DNA of 64,000 nucleotides from Streptomyces griseus subsp. griseus (GCF_003610995.1 NZ_CP032543.1:5952001-6016000); one strand, 5' to 3'; shown: positions 50,680 to 59,609, numbered from the stretch's first letter. Notes: generated from the letters alone by a model not told the origin. Numbers and translations are program-made.

Positions 50680-51012
50680 ATGGACAAGAAGTCCCGCTCG
50701 CTGCCCCAGGCTCTCCGCCACTACCTGATCAACCCTCTGGCACTGGGCTATCTGGGCGTCGTCCTCGCGGTGTGCCTGTGGGTGACTGTGGACGCCATCT
50801 CCCACTCCTCTTCCGGAGATGCCAGCTTCGCCGGAATGTGGGCCATCCTGGTCACCGCACCGACCTCGATGCCGTTCCTCGTCGCCGGTCCCGTCGGGCT
50901 GATAGGCATTCCCATCGGTGCCGTTGTCCAGGCCGCCGTGCTCGGTGCCCTGTACCGCCACCTCACCGAACGGCGGGACCACAGCCCCGAGAACGGCGTC
51001 AGCAACGCCTGA
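50680..51012 (+). CDS. Small membrane protein (SCO4225-like)
   Basis: A 110-residue protein with three hydrophobic segments (LGYLGVVLAVCLWVTVDAI, FAGMWAILVTAPTSMPFLVAG, IGIPIGAVVQAAVLGALY) and a basic N-terminus (MDKKSRSLPQALRHYLI). The length and the layout resemble the SCO4225 family of Streptomyces membrane proteins, whose function is unknown. ATG 50680 is chosen because the preceding 35 codons are not biased like coding sequence; GGGAGAACC lies upstream. Confidence 0.7.
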   Translation: MDKKSRSLPQALRHYLINPLALGYLGVVLAVCLWVTVDAISHSSSGDASFAGMWAILVTAPTSMPFLVAGPVGLIGIPIGAVVQAAVLGALYRHLTERRDHSPENGVSNA

Positions 51013-51170
51013 CCTCCCGGAAGTTCTCCAGGTCCAGCGTAGAGAGGCCGGCGCCATCCGTCGTGTCCGAGTCAGGGGCGGCTGGCCGATCTCCTGAACG
51101 ACGATCAGCTGGAGGCCCTGGACCGAGGGGAGCGGGTTGAACCCCGGCTGGGTGAAGCTCCTGCCCGGTA

Positions 51171-51539
51171 TCACCCCGCGCGTAGGCAGAACGGGTGTCC
51201 GGCCGGGCTGGCGTAGACCCGGCTGCCGGTCCGGGTCCCCTCGGTGATGTCGCCGGTGGGGCGCAGGCGGGAGGCGCCGGCGTCGGTGGCCGCGCGGTCG
51301 GCGCTCACGAGGTCCTCGACGGCAAAGTCGAGGTGCATCTGCTGGGGGCTGCCGTCGGGCCAGTTGGGGGCGATGCTGCCGGGGGCCGACTGGATGACGA
51401 TGACGGGCAGGCCGGGGGCCTGGATGAAGTGGTGGGACGGTGTGCGATGGATCGAGCCGCCGAGCAGCTGGTGCCAGAACGCGCTCTCGGGCTCGATCTC
51501 GGCAGCATCGATGATCACGGAACTCAGGGTCATGGGCAT
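51171..51539 (-). CDS. VOC-superfamily (glyoxalase/bleomycin-resistance-like) protein
   Basis: A 122-residue protein with the beta-alpha-beta-beta-beta pattern of VOC folds: SSVIIDAAEIEPESAFWHQLLGG, QQMHLDFAVEDL (first metal-type His) and RVYASPAGHPFCL. AGGA lies 7 bp before the ATG at 51539. It sits 31 bp downstream of the SDR gene and is probably co-transcribed with it. The substrate is unknown. Confidence 0.83.
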   Translation of the reverse strand: MPMTLSSVIIDAAEIEPESAFWHQLLGGSIHRTPSHHFIQAPGLPVIVIQSAPGSIAPNWPDGSPQQMHLDFAVEDLVSADRAATDAGASRLRPTGDITEGTRTGSRVYASPAGHPFCLRAG

Positions 51540-51570
51540 GGGAAAGTCCTGTTCTCGGATCGGTTGACGC

Positions 51571-52344
51571 TCAGACGGTCGGGATGATGCCGCCATCGAC
51601 GCGGAACTGGGCTCCGGTGAGCCACTTGGCGCGGCCGGAGGCGAGGAAGGCGATCATCTCGGCGACGTCCTCGGGCTCCCCGGGGCGGCCCATGGGCAGG
51701 TTCAGGTGGTCCACGATCTGCTGGGTGACCTGCTCGGTGCTCACGCCCTGCTGCTCGGCCATCCGCTGCAGGTGGGCGTCGGCGCCGTCGGTGAGGACGA
51801 AGCCGGGGAGCACGCACACCACACGTACCCCGTTCGCGCCGACCTCGGTGGCCAGCTCGCGGCTGTAGACGTTGAGCGCGGCCTTGGCCGCGGCGTAGGA
51901 CGCCTCGGAGCGCTGGGGCAGCTGGCTGGCGATGGAGGAGACGTGCACAACGACACCGGACCCCTGCTCGACCATCCCGGGCACCAGGGCACGGTCCAGA
52001 CGTACGGCGCTGAGGAGATTCATCTCCAGGTCCGCCCTCCACGAGTCGTCCGAGCGGCTCAGGGTCGGCGCGGGGGCGCTCGCGGCACCGGCGTTGTTCA
52101 CCAGTACGTCTACCCCGCCGACCTCATCGATGACGCGGCGGCCGAGGTCCGCCACCCCCTCGGGCGTGGACAGATCCGCTGCGATGAACGCCGCTCCGCT
52201 GTCCCGCCCGGGCCTGCTGCGTGAGGCGGTCAGCACGGTCGCCCCGGCCGACACGAAACGACGCACGGTCGCCTCGCCCAGCCCGCGGCTGCCGCCGGTG
52301 ACCAGTACGCGCAGGCCCTTCAGGCCCTCGTCAATGTCCGGCAT
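51571..52344 (-). CDS. SDR-family oxidoreductase
   Basis: A 257-residue classical short-chain dehydrogenase. NAD(P) site VTGGSRGLGEATVRRF, NNAGAAS, catalytic Ser in VHVSSIAS and YAAAKAALN (YxxxK), with C-terminal GRAKWLTGAQFRVDGG. The ATG at 52344 follows GGGGAG. It is divergent from a TetR gene 80 bp away, which probably represses it. The VOC gene follows. The substrate is unknown. Confidence 0.9.
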   Translation of the reverse strand: MPDIDEGLKGLRVLVTGGSRGLGEATVRRFVSAGATVLTASRSRPGRDSGAAFIAADLSTPEGVADLGRRVIDEVGGVDVLVNNAGAASAPAPTLSRSDDSWRADLEMNLLSAVRLDRALVPGMVEQGSGVVVHVSSIASQLPQRSEASYAAAKAALNVYSRELATEVGANGVRVVCVLPGFVLTDGADAHLQRMAEQQGVSTEQVTQQIVDHLNLPMGRPGEPEDVAEMIAFLASGRAKWLTGAQFRVDGGIIPTV

Positions 52345-52424
52345 GGAAGACTCCCCAGTAAAGTGAACCCGACTCCGGAAACGGTACACCTAAACGGAAC
52401 CAGACTCACCTTATGGAGGTCGTC

Positions 52425-53003
52425 ATGCCGACAGCACGCCCGATGCGCGCTGACGCGCGCCGCAACCGCGAGGCGCTGCTGACCACTGCCCGCCAGGCGT
52501 TCCTCGACGGCGACACCGGCACCCACGTGGAGGACATCGCCCGCAAGGCGGGGGTCGCCGTGGGCACGCTCTACCGCCACTTCGAGACCCGGGAGGCGCT
52601 GATCGAGGAGGTCTGGCGCTCCGAGGTCGACGACCTGTGCGACTCCGCCGACGTACTACTCGATGAGCACACCCCGCCAGAGGCGCTGCGTCGGTTCCTG
52701 CTGCTGCTCGTGGACCATGCCGCTGTGGGCAAGGGCATGTCCGTTGCCCTGGAGAGCATCATGGCCACCGACTCACCGGTATTCGACGACGCCCGCACTC
52801 GCATGTCCGACGCCCTGACCCGCCTCCTGGACGCCGGCCATGCGCAAGGCACGCTGCGCGGTGACGTCACCGGTCCCACCCTGCTGCGGGCTCTGGGAGG
52901 CGTGTGCACCCTGCGCGCGACGCCGGGATGGATCGATGAAGCCCGCCAGATCGCCTCCCTCATCTTCGACGGCCTTCGCTACAGCGCCACCGGGCCACGG
53001 TGA
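52425..53003 (+). CDS. TetR-family transcriptional regulator
   Basis: A 192-residue repressor. The helix-turn-helix is VEDIARKAGVAVGTLYRHFETREALIEEVW (about residues 30-60), and the C-terminal ligand domain has the SBP-like LRALGGVCTLRA block. GGAGG sits 6 bp before ATG 52425, which makes this start better than ATG 52413. It is divergent from the SDR gene. The 80-bp gap contains AAACGG twice (52379 and 52392) but no clear palindrome. Confidence 0.88.
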   Translation: MPTARPMRADARRNREALLTTARQAFLDGDTGTHVEDIARKAGVAVGTLYRHFETREALIEEVWRSEVDDLCDSADVLLDEHTPPEALRRFLLLLVDHAAVGKGMSVALESIMATDSPVFDDARTRMSDALTRLLDAGHAQGTLRGDVTGPTLLRALGGVCTLRATPGWIDEARQIASLIFDGLRYSATGPR

Positions 53004-53476
53004 AACGGCTGCACCCGGCGCAGAGACCGGCCGTCAGGTGCCACCTGCGACGATGCACTTCCCGCAGTGCCGGTATCGCCGCCTGACCGGCGTCGTACAC
53101 CGCGCGGGGGTTCCCCCGACGGACAGCGGCAAGAGCGCCATGGACCCCATCCGGTGTGAGCGGCAGCAGACCGGAGGGAGGAGATCAGGATCCCGGTGAT
53201 CCCGACGTGGTCGTCGAGGAAGTCGAAGGGGCGCCGGGGCGAGTCCGGCGTAGGCGGCGAGGTGGGCGGCGGAGGGGAAGTCGCTGCCGTCGCCGACCTC
53301 GATGAGGGTCCTGGCTTCGGTCCTGATCCCGACTCCGGGCATCGAGATCAGGACTCGGGAAAGAGGGTGGGCCTCCAGCAGCTGCTCGTCCCACCGTCTC
53401 GATCGTGGGGACGGGCCGCCCTTGAGGTGATCCGTCCTTCAGTCCGAAGCCGTGGAGTGTGTCGCCTCCCCGGTGT
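53004..53476. other. Gene-poor gap with IS remnant
   Basis: No intact gene is visible in these 473 bp. The middle holds an IS110-type transposase fragment on the minus strand. The remainder has no recognisable content. Confidence 0.5.
53200..53400 (-). mobile_element. IS110-family transposase remnant
   Basis: Minus-strand translation gives RWDEQLLEAHPLSRVLISMPGVG, then IRTEARTLIEVGDGSDFP and SAAHLAAYAGLAP. This is the transposase_20 core of IS110 elements. The frame then degenerates, and neither the N-terminal DEDD domain nor a complete C-terminus is present. Confidence 0.65.
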
Positions 53477-55666
53477 TCACGGCCGGGCCCGCGGCCCGAC
53501 CAGTTGCTGGTAGAGGGCGCGGCGTGACTCGGGGTCGTCCTCGGTGTGTGCGAGTTGTTCTTCCCAGTCGCGCTGGATTTCCTCCAGATAGGTTCGCCAG
53601 TCCCCGCTCTGATGTGCGGCGCCCATTTGCTGGAGATCGACGTAGCGTTCGTTCTTGCCCAGCCCCCCGGAGCCGGTTTTGTCGGCCTTGTGCCCGTGCA
53701 GGATTGATTCAGGGTTCGAGGTGGCTTCGGTGGAGCGGAAGTCGTGCTGGTATCCGACGGGGCTGGCGGCGTGTGGGGCGATGGTCTCAATGCCGATCTG
53801 GAGGGATCCGTCCCTCTCCGCCGTGGGACGGTGGTAGACCAGCAGGACATGGCCGTAGGAGCCGTTCGGCAGGACCATGTTGCCGTTCCAGTCCTTGGAG
53901 CCGATTCCGCCGCCGGAGATGTCCTTGCCCCAGAGCTTGGGGCTGGCGGCTCCGACGGCGAGCTTGTTGGTGACCGATGCCAGGATGCCTCCCTTCTCCT
54001 TGAACGTGCCGCGCGCGTCGGACTTGTTGGCGCTGATGGAGGTGCGGTGGGTGGCGAACGGCCGCTCGGTGAAACCTTCTGCGGTCTCTCCCTTGGTGTC
54101 GTCCTTGGTCACCCCCAGGAAGTGGGGCAGCCAGTGATCAGGTTCGTCCTTTTCACTCAGTGCGGGAATCCGCACGTTGACGCGTCCGCCGTGCGCGAGC
54201 GCGCGAATGACGTCCTTCTCGTAATCCACCGCGTGGCCGCCACCCTCGGGATTGTAGAGCTGAAGACCGTGACGCAGGACGAGAAGTATCTTGGTGAGCA
54301 TTTCGCGGCCCTGGACGTCCCTCGCGGCATAATCCGGGGCTTTCGCGCCTCCCCCACCGAGCGGAGTGCCCTCCGCGGGGACGGAGCCTTCATGGCGGCG
54401 TCCGGGTGCCATGCCTTCCGGGTGGAGGGTGTCGACCGCCGTGTCGCGGATCTGCTGGTCGCGCTCTTGCTCCAGGACCTGCCGCACCGCTGGGGCAGTG
54501 CCGGGGGCTCGGGTCTCCATGAACCGGCCGAGCGTGTAGGCGGGGTCGGTCGGAGTGAGCACTTCCGGGTTTCTCAGGATGGGGTGGTTTCCACGGACGG
54601 CCAGCGTGGCGGTGAGGACGCGCTTACCCGCAGGCAGCTTCAGCCAGTTGTCGAACGGCCCTTCGGTGTACTTCTCAGCCTCTGAGTACGTCCCGATCCC
54701 GACATCGGTCAGCCACTGCGGATTGATCTCGGACAGCCTCCTGATGTCGGCCAACTCCTCGTCGCCGAATGTCTCCCCACGCATCACCCGCCGGTCCAGA
54801 GTTTTCCGCAGCCGGGCCGGTCCCCTGACCATCCACTGTTCGGGCCACCACGTGCCGGGAGCGAAGACGTTGCTCTTGGACTTCTTCTGTACGGTGTGCT
54901 GCTCGATCGACTGGCTCAGACGAGAAATGATCTCCTTGCCCTTGGGCGCCTCTTCCTCAAGCCCCGCCTCCCCAGCCGTGGGGGGCTCTTCTGTGCCTGC
55001 ACGCTGGACCGCTGCCGCCGCGAGCCGACGGGCGACGGTGGCGCTGCCGGGAACAGGGCGCTGTGCTCGTATTCCTTCGCCCACGACGGTACTGGGGCCA
55101 CCCGCGTTCATCCGCGAAGCGTTCGATTCCGCCTCCCGCTCCTCGCGGTCCGCCGGATGAGTCATGGTGAAACCACTGCCCGTGGCATGACCGGTCGAGG
55201 CACCCTGACGGTTGCGGACGGTATGGGTCAGTTCGTGGTCCAGCGTCTTGAAGTCGCGTCCGTCCTTGCCGATGACGATGTCCTGGCCGACCGTGAACGC
55301 CCGGGCCTGTACTGCGGCCGCCGCGAACTCTGCGGAGGGCCCCGTATGGAGGCGCACACCAGTGAGATCGGCCTGGAACTGGGTTTCCTTCCGGGCCAGA
55401 GTCGCACGGTCAAGAGGGCGGCCTGGCGCGCGAAGTCCGGCCTCAACAGCCGCCCGGTCCGGTGCAGGTGACGTCACCTCATCGAAGGAGGTCCCTTCGG
55501 CTGAGCTCGGCTCCGCATCCGCTACGCGCTGTCGGCGCATCAGCTCCAGCACTGCCCGGTTGCCCACGCTGGCCTGCAGCGCCATGAATCCGCCGGCGGA
55601 CGCTGGGCGCACGACTCTCTGCGAGCTGCCCCGTTCGTCCGCGCGCCCATTGTCGTGAGACCTCAT
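53477..55666 (-). CDS. DUF4157 (eCIS core domain) protein, candidate contractile-injection-system effector
   Basis: A 729-residue cytoplasmic-type protein with no signal peptide. Residues 25-46 (GGFMALQASVGNRAVLELMRR) match the short ALQ-x-GN-AV leader found on extracellular contractile injection system cargo. Residues about 80-155 are the DUF4157/eCIS core with a metalloprotease-like HELTH at 144-148. The rest (about 230-729) is a long C-terminal region with no family I recognise; it has blocks WWPEQWMVRGPARLRKTLDRR, YGHVLLVYHRP and GIETIAPHAASPVGY. GAGGAG precedes the ATG. No baseplate, sheath or tube genes are in this window, so it is an orphan here. It may be loaded by an eCIS encoded elsewhere. 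Confidence 0.8.
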   Translation of the reverse strand: MRSHDNGRADERGSSQRVVRPASAGGFMALQASVGNRAVLELMRRQRVADAEPSSAEGTSFDEVTSPAPDRAAVEAGLRAPGRPLDRATLARKETQFQADLTGVRLHTGPSAEFAAAAVQARAFTVGQDIVIGKDGRDFKTLDHELTHTVRNRQGASTGHATGSGFTMTHPADREEREAESNASRMNAGGPSTVVGEGIRAQRPVPGSATVARRLAAAAVQRAGTEEPPTAGEAGLEEEAPKGKEIISRLSQSIEQHTVQKKSKSNVFAPGTWWPEQWMVRGPARLRKTLDRRVMRGETFGDEELADIRRLSEINPQWLTDVGIGTYSEAEKYTEGPFDNWLKLPAGKRVLTATLAVRGNHPILRNPEVLTPTDPAYTLGRFMETRAPGTAPAVRQVLEQERDQQIRDTAVDTLHPEGMAPGRRHEGSVPAEGTPLGGGGAKAPDYAARDVQGREMLTKILLVLRHGLQLYNPEGGGHAVDYEKDVIRALAHGGRVNVRIPALSEKDEPDHWLPHFLGVTKDDTKGETAEGFTERPFATHRTSISANKSDARGTFKEKGGILASVTNKLAVGAASPKLWGKDISGGGIGSKDWNGNMVLPNGSYGHVLLVYHRPTAERDGSLQIGIETIAPHAASPVGYQHDFRSTEATSNPESILHGHKADKTGSGGLGKNERYVDLQQMGAAHQSGDWRTYLEEIQRDWEEQLAHTEDDPESRRALYQQLVGPRARP

Positions 55667-55694
55667 GCGTGCTCCTCAACTACCAACTCAGCTT

Positions 55695-55838
55695 TGAGGT
55701 ATAGGTGCCGTGGTCCTATCAGAAACCACGGGCCGACCATCACGCACGCCTTCTGAACGCGATGACAACGGAGTTGGCCCCTTAGGGCAAACTTTCACCG
55801 ACAGTCCTGCCCCTGGCAGGCAAGCCGCCTATACCTCA
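55695..55838. repeat. 11-bp inverted repeat pair enclosing 122 bp
   Basis: TGAGGTATAGG (55695-55705) and CCTATACCTCA (55828-55838) are perfect reverse complements. The enclosed sequence has no coding frame. It could be the termini of a small non-autonomous element or regulatory arms upstream of the DUF4157 gene. No target duplication is seen. Confidence 0.4.
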
Positions 55839-56585
55839 CGGATGATGTTGTTCATCACCCGTCTCGGCCAGGTGTCTGGCCGCAGGTCGGGGACGCCGGG
55901 CGAGGCTCTCATCGACTGTGCGTGGGCGCCGTAGGGACGCTGCAGGCTGGGCATCCTGAGCAACAGCTTCGTCGGCGCCCGGGAGCTCCGGACCCTCGCT
56001 CTCAGGGCGCGTCCCTCTCACGTGACGACTGCCTGACGGGCCTGGGGCCGTAGCCGGCGAGGCATCGACTCCGCCCCTCGAGACGCCCTTCCTGTGGGCG
56101 TCGTTGGTGCCGGGGCGGCAGTAAAAACTCTCCATGCCGACGTGCGATCTGAAGGCTATCCACCGGTCGTTTTCCACCCACACCCACCTGAGCCCCAGCA
56201 CTTGGCGACGACGGCCTTGAAGCTGCCGTAGCCAGACCCGTATCCGGAGTGAGCGCACGTGCTCCTCGAAGAAGGCTTCCTGTCCCGTGGAGGCGAAGAC
56301 CCGGTGGGCCGCATTCCCGAATACGACAGGCGGAAGGGGAACAGACAACAGGTCGCCGTCCGGCGCGCGACGAAGGCGGTCGCCCTGCCGCGGGGCCGCC
56401 TGCATGTTCCCGTCCGGCAGTCGCTCGGCCATCGGCTGGATCGACTTGCACCGCCCGTCCGGCATCAGACCTGGCAGATAGCAGCCGCCCCACCGCCGCT
56501 GATCCCGTCGCGGCGAGGAGGCGAACACATCGGCAGCGAACTCCGACAACTCACCCCGGAGCCGTTCCACCTCCCCAAGCTTCAT
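55836..56585 (-). pseudogene. IS701-family transposase N-terminal fragment joined in frame to unrecognised sequence
   Basis: From M at 56585, LGEVERLRGELSEFAADVFASSPRRDQRRWGG, SIQPMAERLPDGNMQ match the start of IS701-type (DDE) transposases for about 62 residues (to about 56399). The frame stays open for another 188 residues. These include VLGLRWVWVENDRWIAFRSHVGMESFYCRPGTN, which does not resemble the transposase and which I do not recognise. The catalytic triad is absent. It is probably a transposase scar fused to older sequence. Confidence 0.5.
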
Positions 56586-56769
56586 GGCCGGAAGATGCCC
56601 ACCACCAGGAATGATCACTCTACGTAACGAAGCGCTACTGGATGCTATGGGCCGATCAGGGGACATTCTGCATATGCCCGTGTCTTATATGACTTTAGAT
56701 AACTTTTATGGCACTTCTTAGGCGATCAGGTGATCAGTACGACAATCATCTCGGCTTGAAGGAGCCTCC

Positions 56770-57387
56770 ATGCGCATCTCCCGTTCCGTCCGTTCCCGCC
56801 GCGCCCGCACGGGGGCCAAGGTCGCCGTCGCCGTTGCGGTCGCCGGCGTCTCCCTGGCCGGGGCACCCGCTGCCTACGCCGTCCCCGGCGACAGCGGCAA
56901 CATCGACGTCCGCTCGGTCAGCTGGCACTCGAACCGCGGCGGGGTCGAGGTCTGCAAGTTCGTACTGTCGGCCAGCAACTTCGAGTCGTTCCCCTCGGTC
57001 CCCTGGACGATCACCGAGCAGCCTCCGACCGTGCCGCCCGGTACCACCCTGATGGACCGGCTTCCGCTCATCAACGGCAGTGCGCGCAGCGAGGCGTACC
57101 TGCTCCCGGAGGGCACCTACCAGCTGGTGTGGGTCGTCCCCGCAGGCCCGAAGCAGCGGAGCTTCAAGGTCGAGTGCGACCGCGGTAACTACGGCAGCAA
57201 GCCGCACAAGCCCATCGGCGGCGTCCCCGCGGGCGGCGGCGGTGTCCCGGACATGGCATCGGTCAGCTCCGAGAGCGACTCCAACGCCACAACCACCGGG
57301 GCCGTACTGGCCGCAGGGGCTGCCGGCGCCGCGGGTCTGGTCATGATGCGCCGGTCCGCACGCCGCCGTGCTCGTGGTGAGGCGTAG
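56770..57387 (+). CDS. Secreted, membrane-anchored protein paired with class F sortase
   Basis: A 205-residue protein with an Arg-rich signal peptide cleaved after AAYA (residue about 37). It has an exported beta-rich domain (about 40-145) with two Cys (VCKFVLS, VECDRG), and a Gly/Pro linker. At the C-terminus SNATTTG precedes a short Ala/Gly hydrophobic segment and MMRRSARRRARG. The end resembles a sorting signal but lacks LPxTG. AAGGAG precedes the ATG. The sortase gene overlaps its stop. The AT-rich 180 bp upstream (around 56690-56720) probably contains the promoter. Confidence 0.78.
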   Translation: MRISRSVRSRRARTGAKVAVAVAVAGVSLAGAPAAYAVPGDSGNIDVRSVSWHSNRGGVEVCKFVLSASNFESFPSVPWTITEQPPTVPPGTTLMDRLPLINGSARSEAYLLPEGTYQLVWVVPAGPKQRSFKVECDRGNYGSKPHKPIGGVPAGGGGVPDMASVSSESDSNATTTGAVLAAGAAGAAGLVMMRRSARRRARGEA

Positions 57388-58087
57388 TTCTCACCGCCGA
57401 CGGCGACGACGAGGGCCCACGCGCGCGTGCCGTCTCACGATGACGCTGAGCGTGACGTTCTCGCTGGTGGCCGGCATCGTCTGGGTGTCCTCGGACTCGT
57501 CCGAGGACACGGTGCCGGCCACCGCCGCCCGTGGCGGTGACTCAGTTGGCGGCGGGCGGGAACCGTTCCGGCGGGCCGTGCACCAGCCAGACCAGCACGT
57601 GCCCGCCTCGCACGCACCCCTGGTGCCGTCCCGACCCTTGAAGGTCGCCATCCCGGCCATCTATATCGAGGCGGCGGTCACCGGGCTCAGTCTCGACGCG
57701 AAGGGACGGCTCGGCGCCCCGCCGTTGAGCAAGCCCAAGCTGACGGGCTGGTACGAGAAGGGACCCTCGCCCGGCGAGAACGGAACGGCCCTGATCGTGG
57801 GCCACCGCGACACCAGAACAGGTCCCGCCATCTTCCTCAACCTCAACGCACTGCGCCGGGGCGACAAGGTCAACGTGGTGCGGGCGGACCGCAGAACCGC
57901 GGTCTTCACGGTGGACGCGGTGAAGACGTACACGAAGGACAAGTTCCCCGACGACAAGGTGTACGGGGACACCGGCCGGCCCGAACTCCGACTCCTGACC
58001 TGCGGCGGCCAATTCAATGAGAAGGCAGGCTACTCGGCGAACGTGGTGGTCTTCGCCCACCTCACCTCACTCAAGAAGACAGCCTGA
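57368..58087 (+). CDS. Class F sortase
   Basis: A 239-residue membrane-bound transpeptidase. It has an N-terminal signal-anchor (about 22-42) and a linker, then the sortase domain from about residue 92: VAIPAIYIEAAVTGL, NGTALIVGHRDTRTG with the catalytic His, and LRLLTCGGQFNEKAGYSANVVVFA with the catalytic Cys in LLTC and the class F TCGG pattern. The start is one of three in-frame GTG codons at 57368-57377, overlapping the partner gene by up to 20 bp. It is predicted to attach or process the adjacent protein. Confidence 0.85.
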   Translation: MLVVRRSSHRRRRRRGPTRACRLTMTLSVTFSLVAGIVWVSSDSSEDTVPATAARGGDSVGGGREPFRRAVHQPDQHVPASHAPLVPSRPLKVAIPAIYIEAAVTGLSLDAKGRLGAPPLSKPKLTGWYEKGPSPGENGTALIVGHRDTRTGPAIFLNLNALRRGDKVNVVRADRRTAVFTVDAVKTYTKDKFPDDKVYGDTGRPELRLLTCGGQFNEKAGYSANVVVFAHLTSLKKTA

Positions 58088-58099
58088 ACACCGCGTTCA

Positions 58100-58325
58100 A
58101 CGCCGGGCCGCTACCTCGGCTGGGCATGGGTGCGGACCGGAGCCGACAAGAACCGGTGCCTGTCGATCCGCCGCAACCTCGTGACCGATGAATTCGCCTT
58201 CCACCTGTGCCGGTCACCAGGCGAGGTGGCTCTGTCCGCGCTGGTGCGCGTCGCCGGGACCAGGTGGTGCGTAGAAGAGTGCTTCCAAGCCGCAGAAGGC
58301 CAGGTCTGCCTGGATCACCAGGGCG
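58100..58325 (+). mobile_element. IS701/IS4-type transposase remnant, upstream part
   Basis: Plus-strand translation shows YLGWAWVRTGADKNRCLSIRRNL, then ALVRVAGTRWCVEECFQAAEGQVCLDH. This matches the C-terminal third of IS701-like transposases (the RW-EECFQ-AK-GLDH block with the catalytic Glu). It breaks off exactly where the IS5-type element begins, and its continuation appears near 59206. Confidence 0.6.
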
Positions 58326-58329
58326 TGTC

Positions 58330-59169
58330 CGCAATGTCGGTGGGGAGCCAGAGCCCGTAGGCAGGCGAGGGTGACCAGGGCTTGGTGGTGGCGGGCTCGT
58401 TTGTCGTAGCGGGTGGCGAGGGCTCTGTTCCACTTGAGTCTGTCGAAGCAGCGTTCGACGACGTTGCGGCGGCGGTAGGCGGCGCGGTCGAGGCGGCAGT
58501 GCGTCTCGCTACGTCGTCGGGGTCCGTCGATCTGGGCGGTTCGTTCGGGGGTGACACACCCGATGCCGCGTTTTCGCAGGTGGACGCGGATCTTGCGGGA
58601 CGAGTAGCCCTTGTCGCCGGCCACCCGGTCGGGCCGGGAGCGGGGCCGGCCGGGCCCGGGCCCCTTCACGCCGACGCGGGCCGTGACCGGCTCGAACTGC
58701 GCGCAGTCATTCACGTTTCCGCCCGTGGTCGTGAAGGCGAGCGGCCGGCCCTGCCCGTCGCAGGCGAGGTGGATCTTCGTGCTCAGCCCGCCGCGGGGCC
58801 GGCCCAGTGCCTCACCTTTCCCGAGCCCCCTTTTCGGGCCCCGGCCGCGTGCTGGTGGGCCCGCACGACCGTCGAGTCGACACACACAAGTGTCCAGTCG
58901 ACCTCGCCGACCGCGTCGGAGTGCTGCTGGACGTGGGCCAGGGGCCGGTCCCACGTCCCGTCCGCCGACCACCGGCGGGACCGCTCGTAGACCGTCTCTC
59001 ACGGCCCGTACCGTTCCGGCAGATCCCACCAGGCGGCACCGGTGGAGAGCTTTCACAGAATCCCGTTGAGGACCTGCCGCCGGTCACGCACCGGCCGCCC
59101 CGTCCGAGGCGGAGCCAGCAACGGCCAGATCACCGCCCAGGCCTGATCAGTCACTTCATGACGACGCAC
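58330..59169 (-). pseudogene. IS5-family transposase, inactivated
   Basis: Starting at GTG 59169, the minus strand encodes RRHEVTDQAWAVIWPLLAPP, QVLNGIL, then TGA where Trp is expected. It continues with WWDLPERYGP, a second TGA at a Trp codon, then DSTVVRAHQHAAG. It then shifts frame within a G run to GLSTKIHLACDG, GGNVNDC, GDKGYSSRKIRVHLRKRGIG and RRNVVERCFDRLKWNRALATRYDK (DDE blocks). Two nonsense changes and one frameshift make it a dead IS5-type element. Confidence 0.75.
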
Positions 59170-59199
59170 CACGAACGGACCAACGACCCACCGGCATAC

Positions 59200-59510
59200 G
59201 GACACGCCCTGGCAGGTCCGCCACTGGACGTCCTGGTACCGCCACATCACCCGGCGATGCTCGCGCTGGCCCTCCTCACCGCCGTCGCCGTCAGCGCGAC
59301 GCCTGACCGGAGCACCGACCCGAACCGTCCGGTCCGCAGCAGCGATCCGAGCGACCTGACCATCCCGGAGATCCGTCACATCATCGGTAGACTCCGCAGA
59401 CCATCGACCACGCCGCGCTGCCTTCTGGCCTGATCAATCTGGCGCAGACTCCACCAGGCACAGGCCGGACGCGCCCACTACCGACGACGACTCACCGGCC
59501 ACTCGCACAC
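59200..59510 (+). mobile_element. IS701/IS4-type transposase remnant, downstream part
   Basis: The plus strand shows WQVRHWTSWYRHIT, then in the next frame MLALALLTAVAVSAT, PEIRHIIGRL, and after a stop RLHQAQAGRAHYRRR. This is the C-terminal end of the same type of transposase found at 58100-58325. The two parts would join at GLDH/YQVR if the IS5 element were removed. Confidence 0.55.
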
Positions 59511-59609
59511 ATGGATCACGAAGTCGCACTGGAGCACTAGGCTTCCGGAGATCCGCGACGGGTGCTGCAACCCCGCACCCCGCGCACCCCTGGCTTACGG
59601 AGTCCCGTC

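Noticed and set aside
53004..53476. Complete IS110 element
   Set aside because: Only about 50 codons of the C-terminal domain can be read; the N-terminal catalytic domain is missing.
58807..59433. A plus-strand 208-codon frame over the IS5/IS701 region as a real gene
   Set aside because: Its start lies antisense to IS5 transposase sequence, and only its tail matches an IS701 C-terminus; it is a chance fusion of scars.
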